Below, one piece after another: positions 1 through 4,993 of a DNA stretch of 5,341 bases. The stretch spans positions 1 to 5,341 of the forward strand of contig DWZY01000083.1 in NCBI GenBank assembly GCA_019117325.1, written 5' to 3'. This stretch comes from Candidatus Brevibacterium intestinigallinarum (GTDB lineage: Bacteria; Actinomycetota; Actinomycetes; Actinomycetales; Brevibacteriaceae). The notes beneath the pieces were generated by a model. It was not told where the DNA came from, ran no database searches, and saw nothing but the letters and a program-made list of their open reading frames with translations. Position 1 is the stretch's first letter. Each line of letters begins with the position of its first letter. The position numbers and the translations under genes are program-made.

Positions 1-40
1 ACCCACCGCCGTTCTGAGCCAGACCGCAGCCTCCGGTTCG

Positions 41-1489
41 TCAGCCCTCGTCGGACTCTGGTGTCTGGTCTCTATCGTCCGACCCCGTGTAGTCGTCCAG
101 TCTCGTGTCGTCATCCGACCCGGTGCTGGTGCCCGGCTCTGTGGTGTCATCGGCCCGGGCATCGTCGCCGGACCCCGCATCGTTGCTCGCCTCTGCGCTG
201 TCGTCCTTCTCCGCGTCGCCGTCCGGTGCTGGCGCGCCGTCCGGCTCTGCCGTGTCGTTCTGGCGCTCTTCCCCGTTGCGCCAGCGATCACGGTCGCGCA
301 ACGCCTCCTCGATGAGCGCAGCGACGTCCAGCCCACCCGAAGCTGCAGTCGCCGAGTCGGACGCAACCCCGGACAGGTCGTCTGCCAAATCATCCGGCAG
401 ATCAGCCGCCCGCACATCTGGAAGGTCATCCGCCCGCGCATCCGGCCGACCGTCCGAGACATCCCTGACTTCGGGGACGTCCTCCGACACCGCGGGATCC
501 TCATCGGGAGTGTCAGTCCGCTGGAATCCTGCCGGACGATTGTGCCGTCGTCCACGGCCTGGCTCCTCGCGGCCGTCCTGCATCGACTTCTCGATCTGGC
601 TGCGGATCCAGTCACCGATCGATTCGATGTCTCCCGGCCCTCGCCCGCTAGACAGGCGACGCATGACCTCGGGCGGGATCAGCCCCTGCAGACGGCGCAG
701 CATACGAGGGTCGATCCCCTGCACCGACACATCATCGTTCCGCGAACCGTCGCCCCACCCGGTCGGAAGCCCCAGGTGTCGCAGGAGATCGGCAACCTCG
801 TCGGGCACGAGGTCGCTCATCCCACCGGACGCCGCGCTCCCGGAAGCCGCGCCACCGGACGCCCCGCCAGCACGCATCGAGAGGTCCTGTACGTCGCCGC
901 CTTCGTCTCCCGCGACAGACTCCTGACCGCGCGGAGCCCGAACATCCTGAGATCGCAGCGCTTCCGCCTGCTCGCGCGCCACGTCAGTCTGGGCGGACAG
1001 CAGAACGACGTACGCCTTCTCGGACTCGATCCTGATCTGTGTCAGCTCCAGCTGAGCTCGCGCCGCCTCGGTCTTCACCCGCGCCGCTTCAGTTCTCGCC
1101 GCCGCCGCTTCGGCTTCCGCTCGCGCGGCCTCGGCCTCTGCCCGCGCCGCCTCGGCCTTCGCCTGCGCGGCCTCTTCGTCCGCGAGCGCCGCACGGCGCC
1201 GGCTCTCCCGGAGGTCCTCTGCGGATCGGTGCTCAGCCTGCAGGCGATCGTCCTCGGCCGCCGCTCGGTCCCGCTCTCGTTCCGCCACCTCCGCCTGTCG
1301 CGCCGCGGCCCCCGCCTCTCGCGCGGCGGCTGCGTCCTCACACTCGCGTCGTCGGGTCTGTTCCTCTTCGACCTGCAGGCCGATCCTGCGCAGCCAGCGC
1401 ACCGCCACGACGCAGATCGCCACGCAGGCGATCACGACCACGAGAAGGACGATGGTCACCAGGACCTCGAGCGGACCGGTCACGTTCAC
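41..1489 (-). CDS. Single-pass membrane protein with long Ala/Glu/Arg coiled coil and acidic tail, unknown function
   Basis: I do not recognise a named family. The 482-residue product has a hydrophobic helix at about residues 7-31 followed at once by RWLRR. By the positive-inside rule the rest of the protein is therefore probably cytoplasmic. Residues 40-180 are a charged, Ala-rich predicted coiled coil, with near-perfect AEAARAE-type heptads at about 105-148. A Gly/Ser/Ala linker (about 205-223) leads to a small segment that looks folded (224-304, with PDEVADLLRHLGLP, IDPRMLRRLQGLIPPEVMRRL and IGDWIRSQIEKSM). The last 160 residues are Asp/Glu-rich and probably disordered, with one helix (LDVAALIEEALRDRDRW, about 387-403). 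I chose the GTG at 1489 because AGGAGG lies 6 nt upstream. The reading frame is open back to an ATG at 1561, but that start has no ribosome binding site and would add a basic, low-complexity leader before the membrane helix. A scaffold or polarity-type role is possible but is only inferred from shape. Confidence 0.82.
   Translation of the reverse strand: MNVTGPLEVLVTIVLLVVVIACVAICVVAVRWLRRIGLQVEEEQTRRRECEDAAAAREAGAAARQAEVAERERDRAAAEDDRLQAEHRSAEDLRESRRRAALADEEAAQAKAEAARAEAEAARAEAEAAAARTEAARVKTEAARAQLELTQIRIESEKAYVVLLSAQTDVAREQAEALRSQDVRAPRGQESVAGDEGGDVQDLSMRAGGASGGAASGSAASGGMSDLVPDEVADLLRHLGLPTGWGDGSRNDDVSVQGIDPRMLRRLQGLIPPEVMRRLSSGRGPGDIESIGDWIRSQIEKSMQDGREEPGRGRRHNRPAGFQRTDTPDEDPAVSEDVPEVRDVSDGRPDARADDLPDVRAADLPDDLADDLSGVASDSATAASGGLDVAALIEEALRDRDRWRNGEERQNDTAEPDGAPAPDGDAEKDDSAEASNDAGSGDDARADDTTEPGTSTGSDDDTRLDDYTGSDDRDQTPESDEG
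1046..1177 (-). repeat. Degenerate 21-bp heptad-coding repeats in the coiled-coil gene
   Basis: This stretch encodes about residues 105-148 of the coiled-coil protein as variants of a seven-residue unit (AEAARAE, AEAEAAR, TEAARVK, TEAARAQ). The DNA follows as imperfect 21-bp units; on the plus strand several begin GCCTCGGCC or a close variant. The unit length matches coiled-coil periodicity, so the number of units could change without breaking the frame or the heptad register. Confidence 0.6.
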
Positions 1490-1495
1490 GGGTGC

Positions 1496-1501
1496 CCTCC
1501 T
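1496..1501 (-). promoter_or_regulatory. Ribosome binding site AGGAGG deciding a GTG start
   Basis: A perfect AGGAGG (within GAGGAGGG on the minus strand) lies 6 nt before the GTG at 1489. It decides the start of the coiled-coil gene over the ATG 72 nt upstream. Confidence 0.8.
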
Positions 1502-1513
1502 CAGGGGAGCGCC

Positions 1514-1531
1514 GGTGCTGGTCCCAGCACC
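1514..1531 (-). other. Small hairpin in the leader of the coiled-coil gene
   Basis: GGTGCTG and CAGCACC form a perfect 7-bp stem with a 4-nt loop, about 25 nt upstream of the GTG start and just before the AGGAGG. It has no T-run after it on the minus strand. It could be a weak terminator for the DUF3817 transcript, an mRNA leader structure, or chance in GC-rich DNA. Confidence 0.35.
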
Positions 1532-1663
1532 CGCGCTGGTTCGTCGGTCGATCCGAGTCACGGATCAGAGGAGCACCTCAGTCCCCGACTGCGCCGCCAT
1601 CGGCCACGAGCGACTCCACCCCACCAGTATGAGGGGTCGCGCAACCACACGGCGTGCACCGTC

Positions 1664-1726
1664 GCACGGGCAACACGTCGATCACCGCGCGCAGCACCCC
1701 GATCACCGCGCGCAGCACGTCGATCA
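1664..1726 (-). repeat. Three-copy 21-bp tandem repeat at the end of the DUF3817 gene
   Basis: Three head-to-tail 21-bp units occupy 1706-1726, 1685-1705 and 1664-1684. Read on the minus strand each begins TGATCG and contains a GTGCTGC-like core; units one and two match at 19 of 21 positions, and units one and three at 17 of 21. The first TGA (1724-1726) is the stop codon of the DUF3817 gene. Because the unit is 21 bp, units two and three each place another TGA in the same frame (1703-1705 and 1682-1684). The remaining intergenic DNA down to 1490 shows no gene I can support and no clear promoter. Confidence 0.85.
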
Positions 1727-2206
1727 CACAGGCGGGCCGGCCAGGAGCATCGCGGTGAAGATGACCGCGACGATCACCAGTCCCAGCACCAGAGTCAGCA
1801 CCGGTCGCGTGATCGCCCACGCGAAGACGCGCTCCACGAATCCCCGGGGCTCCCGGCCGCCCGGCCCCAGTCCCCAGCCGCCGGACAGCAGCCCGCGGCG
1901 CACGCACCAGATCTCGAACGGGATGGTCACGAACGGCGGGATCGCGCTGGCCAGGCCCAGCAGGATCTTCCCCGCGCCCCACCGCTGCGAGACACCCACG
2001 AAGACCGTCGCGAAGCAGAACGCGATGAACATGAAGCCGTGGACCCCGCCGCCGATCGACACCATCACCTCAGTCGTCTTCGTCACGTACTTGAGGAACA
2101 TGCCGATCAGCAGGAGGGCCCAGGTGATGGCCTCGCCGATCGCGAACACGGAGAAGAAGCGCTGTGGAGTCACTCGGTCATCGTTCACGCCTCGCCCGCC
2201 GAGCAC
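1724..2206 (-). CDS. DUF3817 family integral membrane protein
   Basis: The 160-residue product fits the DUF3817 family (TIGR03954-type actinobacterial membrane proteins), whose function is unknown. Family-like features are RFFSVFAIGEAITWALLL in the first helix (17-38, with E25 and W29), the following LKY, and the GGGVHGFMF segment (52-60) that opens helix two. Four hydrophobic helices lie at about 17-38, 50-71, 79-97 and 134-157; a Gly/Arg-rich loop (103-123) precedes the last helix. I chose GTG at 2206 because AGGAGG stands 5 nt upstream. An ATG at 2221 (GGGAG 9 nt upstream) would add only five residues and remains possible; the open frame further upstream runs into the terminator hairpin and is not credible. 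The stop codon is the first TGA of the 21-bp tandem repeat. It lies between the M28 gene's terminator and the coiled-coil gene, both on the same strand. The family call is from memory of its motifs. Confidence 0.85.
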   Translation of the reverse strand: MLGGRGVNDDRVTPQRFFSVFAIGEAITWALLLIGMFLKYVTKTTEVMVSIGGGVHGFMFIAFCFATVFVGVSQRWGAGKILLGLASAIPPFVTIPFEIWCVRRGLLSGGWGLGPGGREPRGFVERVFAWAITRPVLTLVLGLVIVAVIFTAMLLAGPPV

Positions 2207-2211
2207 GCAAA

Positions 2212-2217
2212 CCTCCT
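2212..2217 (-). promoter_or_regulatory. Ribosome binding site AGGAGG of the DUF3817 gene
   Basis: AGGAGG lies 5 nt before the GTG at 2206. It falls inside the codons that would follow the alternative ATG at 2221, which is why I prefer the GTG. In the leader between here and the terminator at 2346 I found no convincing -35/-10 pair; CTGACA (near 2250-2255) resembles a -35 but has no -10 at a proper distance. Confidence 0.65.
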
Positions 2218-2345
2218 GCATCGTGAGAATCTCCCGCTCAGTCCGTGGTCTGAATGTCAGCCCTTCACGAGGTGCTTCTCCGCCCACGAGGCACCGCGGA
2301 GCGACCCGGCTGTCCGCACAGGGGCAACCCGCCCAGCGCGCACAA

Positions 2346-2384
2346 CCGGGCCCCGCCACCTCCGTGGGAGATGGCGGGGCCCGG
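2346..2384 (-). terminator. Strong GC-rich hairpin terminator of the M28 peptidase gene
   Basis: CCGGGCCCCGCCA (2346-2358) pairs perfectly with TGGCGGGGCCCGG (2372-2384), a 13-bp stem. Inside it, CTCC and GGAG form a further 4-bp stem with a GTG loop after one C-A mismatch. The hairpin begins 57 nt beyond the M28 stop codon. There is no long T-run, only TTGTG on the minus strand, which is common for factor-independent terminators of GC-rich actinobacteria. It separates the M28 gene from the DUF3817 gene. Confidence 0.75.
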
Positions 2385-2441
2385 GGTGCTGACAGCGCCT
2401 GTTGCTGGAACTGCGCCTCAGTCAGCGCCTCACTGGATGCC

Positions 2442-4613
2442 TCAGCTGATGCTGCGGCGTGCGCGCGTCGTCAGGACGAGTGCGGCACCGCCCACCAGGA
2501 GCGCTCCTGCACCTGCCACCAGCGGGAGCAGGGTGGAACCGGTCCGCGGCAGCGAGTCGTCGCCGTCGTCACCGCCGTTGCCGTCACCGCCGTCACCGTC
2601 GTCACCCCCACCGTCGCCGCCGCCGTCACCGTCGGCCACGACGGAGAAGCTGCCGGTCAGGTCAGCCGCGGCCGAGGCCTCGGTCGCCGCCTGCTCCGAC
2701 CCCGCGTTCGCGGCCTCGGTCCCGATGCCCTCGACGACCACGTCGTAGTCGCCCAGGTAGTCGTCAGCCGCCGCCGGGTTCGTGCCGTAGACGCGGGTGC
2801 TCGCGACTCCGTCCTCATCCGCCTCCGCGGTGAGGGTCGCGGCCTCGGTGTTCTGGCCCGAGGTCGGCGAGACCTCGATGTCGACCTCCGTGCCCGGCTC
2901 CGCGCCGGTCACGGTGACCTCGACGCCCTTCTCCGCATCGACGAAGTCCGAGACCTCGATGGACTCCGGCGCGATCGTCAGCGACGGCTCATCGCTGGGC
3001 TCGTCCGACGGGTCGTCGCTGGGGTCATCACTCGGGTCGTCGCTGTCATCGTCCGTCGGCTCATCCGTGGGCTCGTCGCTGAGATCGAACGCCAGCGTGT
3101 GCGCCGCGAAGGCGATGGCCGGGGTGAAGATGCCCACCGACTCCTCCGACAGGTTCTCGATCGTGTCGGTGATCTGGTGGTAGTTGCGGTCGTGCTGGAC
3201 GCCCTCGGTGCCGCCGAACATCTCGACCTCTTCCGCGGTCTTGATGCCGTCCGCACCGGAGAACAGGCCCGAGGCCGGGATCCCGTTGTCGATGAACGCC
3301 TGGTAGTCGGACCGGCCGGAGAAGTCGGTGCCGACGTGCGGCTGCTCGATCCCGTCGAAGTAGTCGGTGAAGATGGCCTCGAGCTCAGCAGAGCCATCGG
3401 GCACGTTCACGCCCGGCGGGATCGGGACGTCGGAGCCATCGGAGTCGAGCGTGCCGACGACGAAGTTCTCCGACCCGATCATGTCGAAGTTGAGATACGA
3501 CTCGATCTGTCCCAGCTCGGCATCCGACAGGCTGTTGACGTAGTGGGTGGACCCGACGAGGCCCACCTCCTCCGCGCCCCAGAAGCCGAAGCGGACCTTG
3601 TGATCGACCTCGGTCGGCTGGTCGACGAGGGCCTCGGCGACCGCCAGCAGCGCGGCCGAGCCGGATCCGTTGTCGTTGACGCCGGGGCCCTCCTCCACGC
3701 CGTCCAGGTGCGCGCCCAGCATCTGCACGCTGTCGGGATCGCCCGCGGTCGTCTCCGCCATGACATTCCACGTCTCGATCGTGACGAACTCGGCCTCGAG
3801 GGTGAGGTCACCGGTGAGTTCGACAGGATCGTCCTGGTCAGCGGCGTCGAGGATCGCGTCGCGCAGCTGCTGGCCGTCCTCCTGCAGCAGGGCGACCGAG
3901 GGGGCGCTGTCCTCGAATCGTTCGCCCAGCGTGCCGTTGAGCGGGCCCTCCTCGTTGTTGTAGATGACGACGCCAGCCGCGCCGGCCTCGGTCGCATTCA
4001 CGGTCTTCTCCGCGAACGCGCACACACCGCGCTCCACGAGGACGATCTTCCCCGCCACATCGACGAAGTCATCAGCGGAGCAGCCCAGCTCGCCGCCGTC
4101 GGAGTCCCCGTACGTGTCGTCCGCAGGCAGGACGACCGGGGCGCCGGTGATCGCGGGGTCGGCGGCCTCGGTGTAGGCGATCGGCTCCGTCTCGTAGTCC
4201 GTGCCGTCCACCGAGAGGGCGACCTCGCCGAAGTCCTGGTCCTCCACCTCGAAGGACTGCCGGGACACGTCGTAGCCGCCCGTGTCCTCGAGGACCTTCT
4301 CGACGTACTGGGACGCGGCCTCGTAGCCCGGCGTGCCGAGCGCGCGGTGGCCCTCGTCGCCGTGCTCCAGGGAGATGTCGGACAGCTGCTGCAGATGCGC
4401 CATCGCGTCCGCGCCCGTCACGCCCATGTCCGTGTGCTCGGTGGGGCCCGCGCCCTCAGACTCCTGTGGGGCGGCGAGCGCGGGGGCCATCGTGGCGATC
4501 CCCAGCGCGGTCGCCGCGGCGACTCCGACCGTGCCGCGCAGCGCGCGCCGGCCGACCCTCGTTCCGCCAGCGCGGCCCTGCGCCGGCGGTGCACTCCAGT
4601 GTGCAGATTCCAT
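2442..4613 (-). CDS. Secreted, LPXTG-anchored M28 family aminopeptidase with PA domain
   Basis: The 723-residue product is a zinc exopeptidase of family M28, probably cutting N-terminal residues from peptides at the cell surface. Order of parts: signal peptide with a long basic n-region, cleaved near ALAA-PQ (47-48); N-terminal M28 part; PA domain at about 150-265, with a likely Cys178-Cys198 disulfide; catalytic part resuming near 280. Zinc-site residues align with Streptomyces griseus aminopeptidase: H302 (GAHLD), D314 (GVNDNGSG), E349, D377 (YLNFDMIGS) and H479 (NYH), with E348 as general base (WGAEE). The cysteine pair flanking the last His in that enzyme is N477 and T482 here. After the enzyme come an Asp/Ser/Pro repeat linker (510-543), an Ig-like beta segment (about 545-655), a Gly/Asp linker (660-687) and a sorting signal: LPRTG (688-692), membrane helix, RARR tail. 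A sortase should thus anchor it to the wall. The ATG at 4613 is preferred: GGAAGG lies 6 nt upstream; ATG 4619 and 4724 lack proper spacing. Confidence 0.93.
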   Translation of the reverse strand: MESAHWSAPPAQGRAGGTRVGRRALRGTVGVAAATALGIATMAPALAAPQESEGAGPTEHTDMGVTGADAMAHLQQLSDISLEHGDEGHRALGTPGYEAASQYVEKVLEDTGGYDVSRQSFEVEDQDFGEVALSVDGTDYETEPIAYTEAADPAITGAPVVLPADDTYGDSDGGELGCSADDFVDVAGKIVLVERGVCAFAEKTVNATEAGAAGVVIYNNEEGPLNGTLGERFEDSAPSVALLQEDGQQLRDAILDAADQDDPVELTGDLTLEAEFVTIETWNVMAETTAGDPDSVQMLGAHLDGVEEGPGVNDNGSGSAALLAVAEALVDQPTEVDHKVRFGFWGAEEVGLVGSTHYVNSLSDAELGQIESYLNFDMIGSENFVVGTLDSDGSDVPIPPGVNVPDGSAELEAIFTDYFDGIEQPHVGTDFSGRSDYQAFIDNGIPASGLFSGADGIKTAEEVEMFGGTEGVQHDRNYHQITDTIENLSEESVGIFTPAIAFAAHTLAFDLSDEPTDEPTDDDSDDPSDDPSDDPSDEPSDEPSLTIAPESIEVSDFVDAEKGVEVTVTGAEPGTEVDIEVSPTSGQNTEAATLTAEADEDGVASTRVYGTNPAAADDYLGDYDVVVEGIGTEAANAGSEQAATEASAAADLTGSFSVVADGDGGGDGGGDDGDGGDGNGGDDGDDSLPRTGSTLLPLVAGAGALLVGGAALVLTTRARRSIS
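2553..2636 (-). repeat. Gly/Asp-coding low-complexity linker before LPRTG
   Basis: This DNA is built from GGTGAC/GGCGAC-like triplet pairs and encodes residues 660-687 of the peptidase, almost entirely Gly and Asp. Such linkers usually span the peptidoglycan between the anchor and the exposed domains. Confidence 0.7.
2985..3086 (-). repeat. Asp/Ser/Pro/Glu repeat linker in the peptidase
   Basis: Residues 510-543 are repeats of the four-residue unit S-D-(D/E)-P, coded by 12-bp units such as GAGCCCAGCGAC and variants. The linker joins the catalytic domain to the Ig-like segment and would act as a flexible acidic spacer. Confidence 0.75.
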
Positions 4614-4700
4614 GGTCATCCTTCCGATGTCATGTGCAGTGGGGTGGATCCCCGGAGAGCGCGGGGCGCAGCGGATGCGCTGGGCCCGGCCCGCTGAACG

Positions 4701-4706
4701 ACTATT
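4701..4706 (-). promoter_or_regulatory. Candidate -10 box of the M28 gene
   Basis: AATAGT on the minus strand matches TATAAT at 4 of 6 positions and would start transcription near 4693, giving a leader of about 80 nt. It has no recognisable -35, but the CRP-type palindrome is centred about 40 bp upstream of that start, the usual place for a class II activator. A rival pair, GTGACC (4763-4768) and CATCAT (4741-4746) with 16-bp spacing, would put the start inside the palindrome and make it a repressor site. The sequence alone does not decide. Confidence 0.3.
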
Positions 4707-4725
4707 CATCGAACACTCAGCCACC

Positions 4726-4741
4726 TGTGATCGCGCTCACA
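4726..4741. promoter_or_regulatory. CRP/GlxR-type operator TGTGA-N6-TCACA
   Basis: The sequence TGTGATCGCGCTCACA has perfect 5-bp arms around six bases. It equals the consensus shared by E. coli CRP, M. tuberculosis Crp (Rv3676) and the corynebacterial cAMP regulator GlxR. It lies 113 bp upstream of the M28 start codon and 253 bp upstream of the transporter start codon, so the M28 gene is the more likely target. Binding is inferred from the match. Confidence 0.6.
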
Positions 4742-4752
4742 TGATGTCCACC

Positions 4753-4793
4753 GTAACGGAATGGTCACAGCATGTGGTCACGAAACGGTAACG
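4753..4793. promoter_or_regulatory. Four phased GTAACG/GTCAC half-sites (possible MtrA-like operator)
   Basis: Four same-direction hexamers lie at 4753 (GTAACG), 4764 (GTCACA), 4777 (GTCACG) and 4788 (GTAACG). The steps are 11, 13 and 11 bp, about one helical turn. Two pairs of 11-bp direct repeats are the usual layout for OmpR/PhoB-family response regulators. GTCAC/GTAAC-type repeats have been described for actinobacterial MtrA, which controls envelope and wall genes. Assignment to MtrA is inference. Confidence 0.45.
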
Positions 4794-4808
4794 ACGCGCG
4801 CTTACCGT
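4785..4808. repeat. Inverted repeat ACGGTAA-N10-TTACCGT
   Basis: Perfect 7-bp arms at 4785-4791 and 4802-4808 are separated by 10 bp of CG-rich sequence. The left arm overlaps the last GTAACG half-site, so this may be part of the same operator. It could also be a separate dimer site or chance. Confidence 0.4.
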
Positions 4809-4880
4809 CATCACATCGATGCCAATCTCGCATGAATCGCGCGCGAGGCGCCACACGTGGCCGACCCCTCATTTAATCGA

Positions 4881-4888
4881 TTGCGCAA
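4881..4888. promoter_or_regulatory. TTGCGCAA palindrome in an AT-rich island upstream of the transporter promoter
   Basis: Within 4871-4898, which is unusually AT-rich for this window, TTGCGCAA is a perfect 8-bp palindrome next to the AATCGATT palindrome (4875-4882) and just upstream of the -35 box. It may be an operator or only promoter-proximal AT-rich DNA. It does not match the DtxR/IdeR iron box I know. Confidence 0.3.
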
Positions 4889-4891
4889 GTA

Positions 4892-4920
4892 TTGAATTCG
4901 CGGGCCCAGATTCCTAGACT
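4892..4920 (+). promoter_or_regulatory. Sigma-70-like promoter of the VIT transporter gene
   Basis: TTGAAT (4892-4897) and TAGACT (4915-4920) each match 4 of 6 consensus positions, including TTGA of the -35 and the key A and T of the -10, with exactly 17 bp between them. Transcription would begin near 4927, leaving a leader of about 67 nt before the ATG at 4994. Confidence 0.55.
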
Positions 4921-4977
4921 CGACACGACGCACGATGCTCCGGATGCGGCCCCGCCGCCCGAGCACTCCACCCACTC

Positions 4978-4991
4978 GAGGAGACCTCCTC
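4978..4991 (+). promoter_or_regulatory. Ribosome binding site inside a small inverted repeat
   Basis: GAGGAG (4978-4983) is the Shine-Dalgarno sequence, 10 nt before the ATG at 4994. It is followed by CTCCTC (4986-4991), its exact complement. A 5-bp hairpin with a 4-nt loop could form and cover the ribosome binding site. Confidence 0.5.
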
Positions 4992-4993
4992 CC

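Larger units (their letters stand above)
4614..4993. other. Divergent intergenic region between the M28 peptidase and VIT transporter genes
   Basis: This 380-bp stretch has no supportable gene. It holds the leader of the M28 gene (4614 to about 4700), a CRP-type palindrome, a set of GTAACG/GTCAC half-sites, a short inverted repeat, an AT-rich island and the transporter promoter; these are listed separately. A minor 5-bp stem (CAGCG-GATG-CGCTG, 4669-4682) lies in the likely M28 leader; I give it no role. Confidence 0.8.

Noticed and set aside
1..40. A terminator after the coiled-coil gene
   Set aside because: The 40 bases left of its stop codon show no stable stem; any terminator lies outside the window.
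1578..1982. A 134-codon minus-strand frame covering the 21-bp repeats (VIDVLRA heptapeptides)
   Set aside because: It overlaps the DUF3817 gene in another frame. The regular peptide simply reflects the 21-bp DNA repeat, and there is no supported start.
542..2392. A 616-codon open frame on the plus strand
   Set aside because: It spans antisense of two genes and the intergenic repeats, is Arg/His/Pro-rich and has no good ribosome site. It is a GC-rich shadow.
3000..3080. Regular 12-bp units as a CRISPR-like or mobile repeat
   Set aside because: The units are continuous without spacers, stay in frame and encode the S-D-D-P linker of the peptidase.
1452..4697. A 1081-codon open frame on the plus strand
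   Set aside because: It is antisense to the M28 and DUF3817 genes. Its translation is a Val/Arg/Asp-rich string without domains, as expected from a GC-rich gene read on the opposite strand. The minus-strand frame has clear catalytic motifs.
2442..4724. A longer M28 protein starting at the ATG at 4724
   Set aside because: It would place 37 basic residues before the signal peptide, has no Shine-Dalgarno, and would cover the candidate promoter. The ATG at 4613 has GGAAGG at a proper distance.
4871..4920. A DtxR/IdeR iron box at the transporter promoter
   Set aside because: The known TTAGGTTAG-CTAACCTAA pattern is not present, even loosely; only short unrelated palindromes are.
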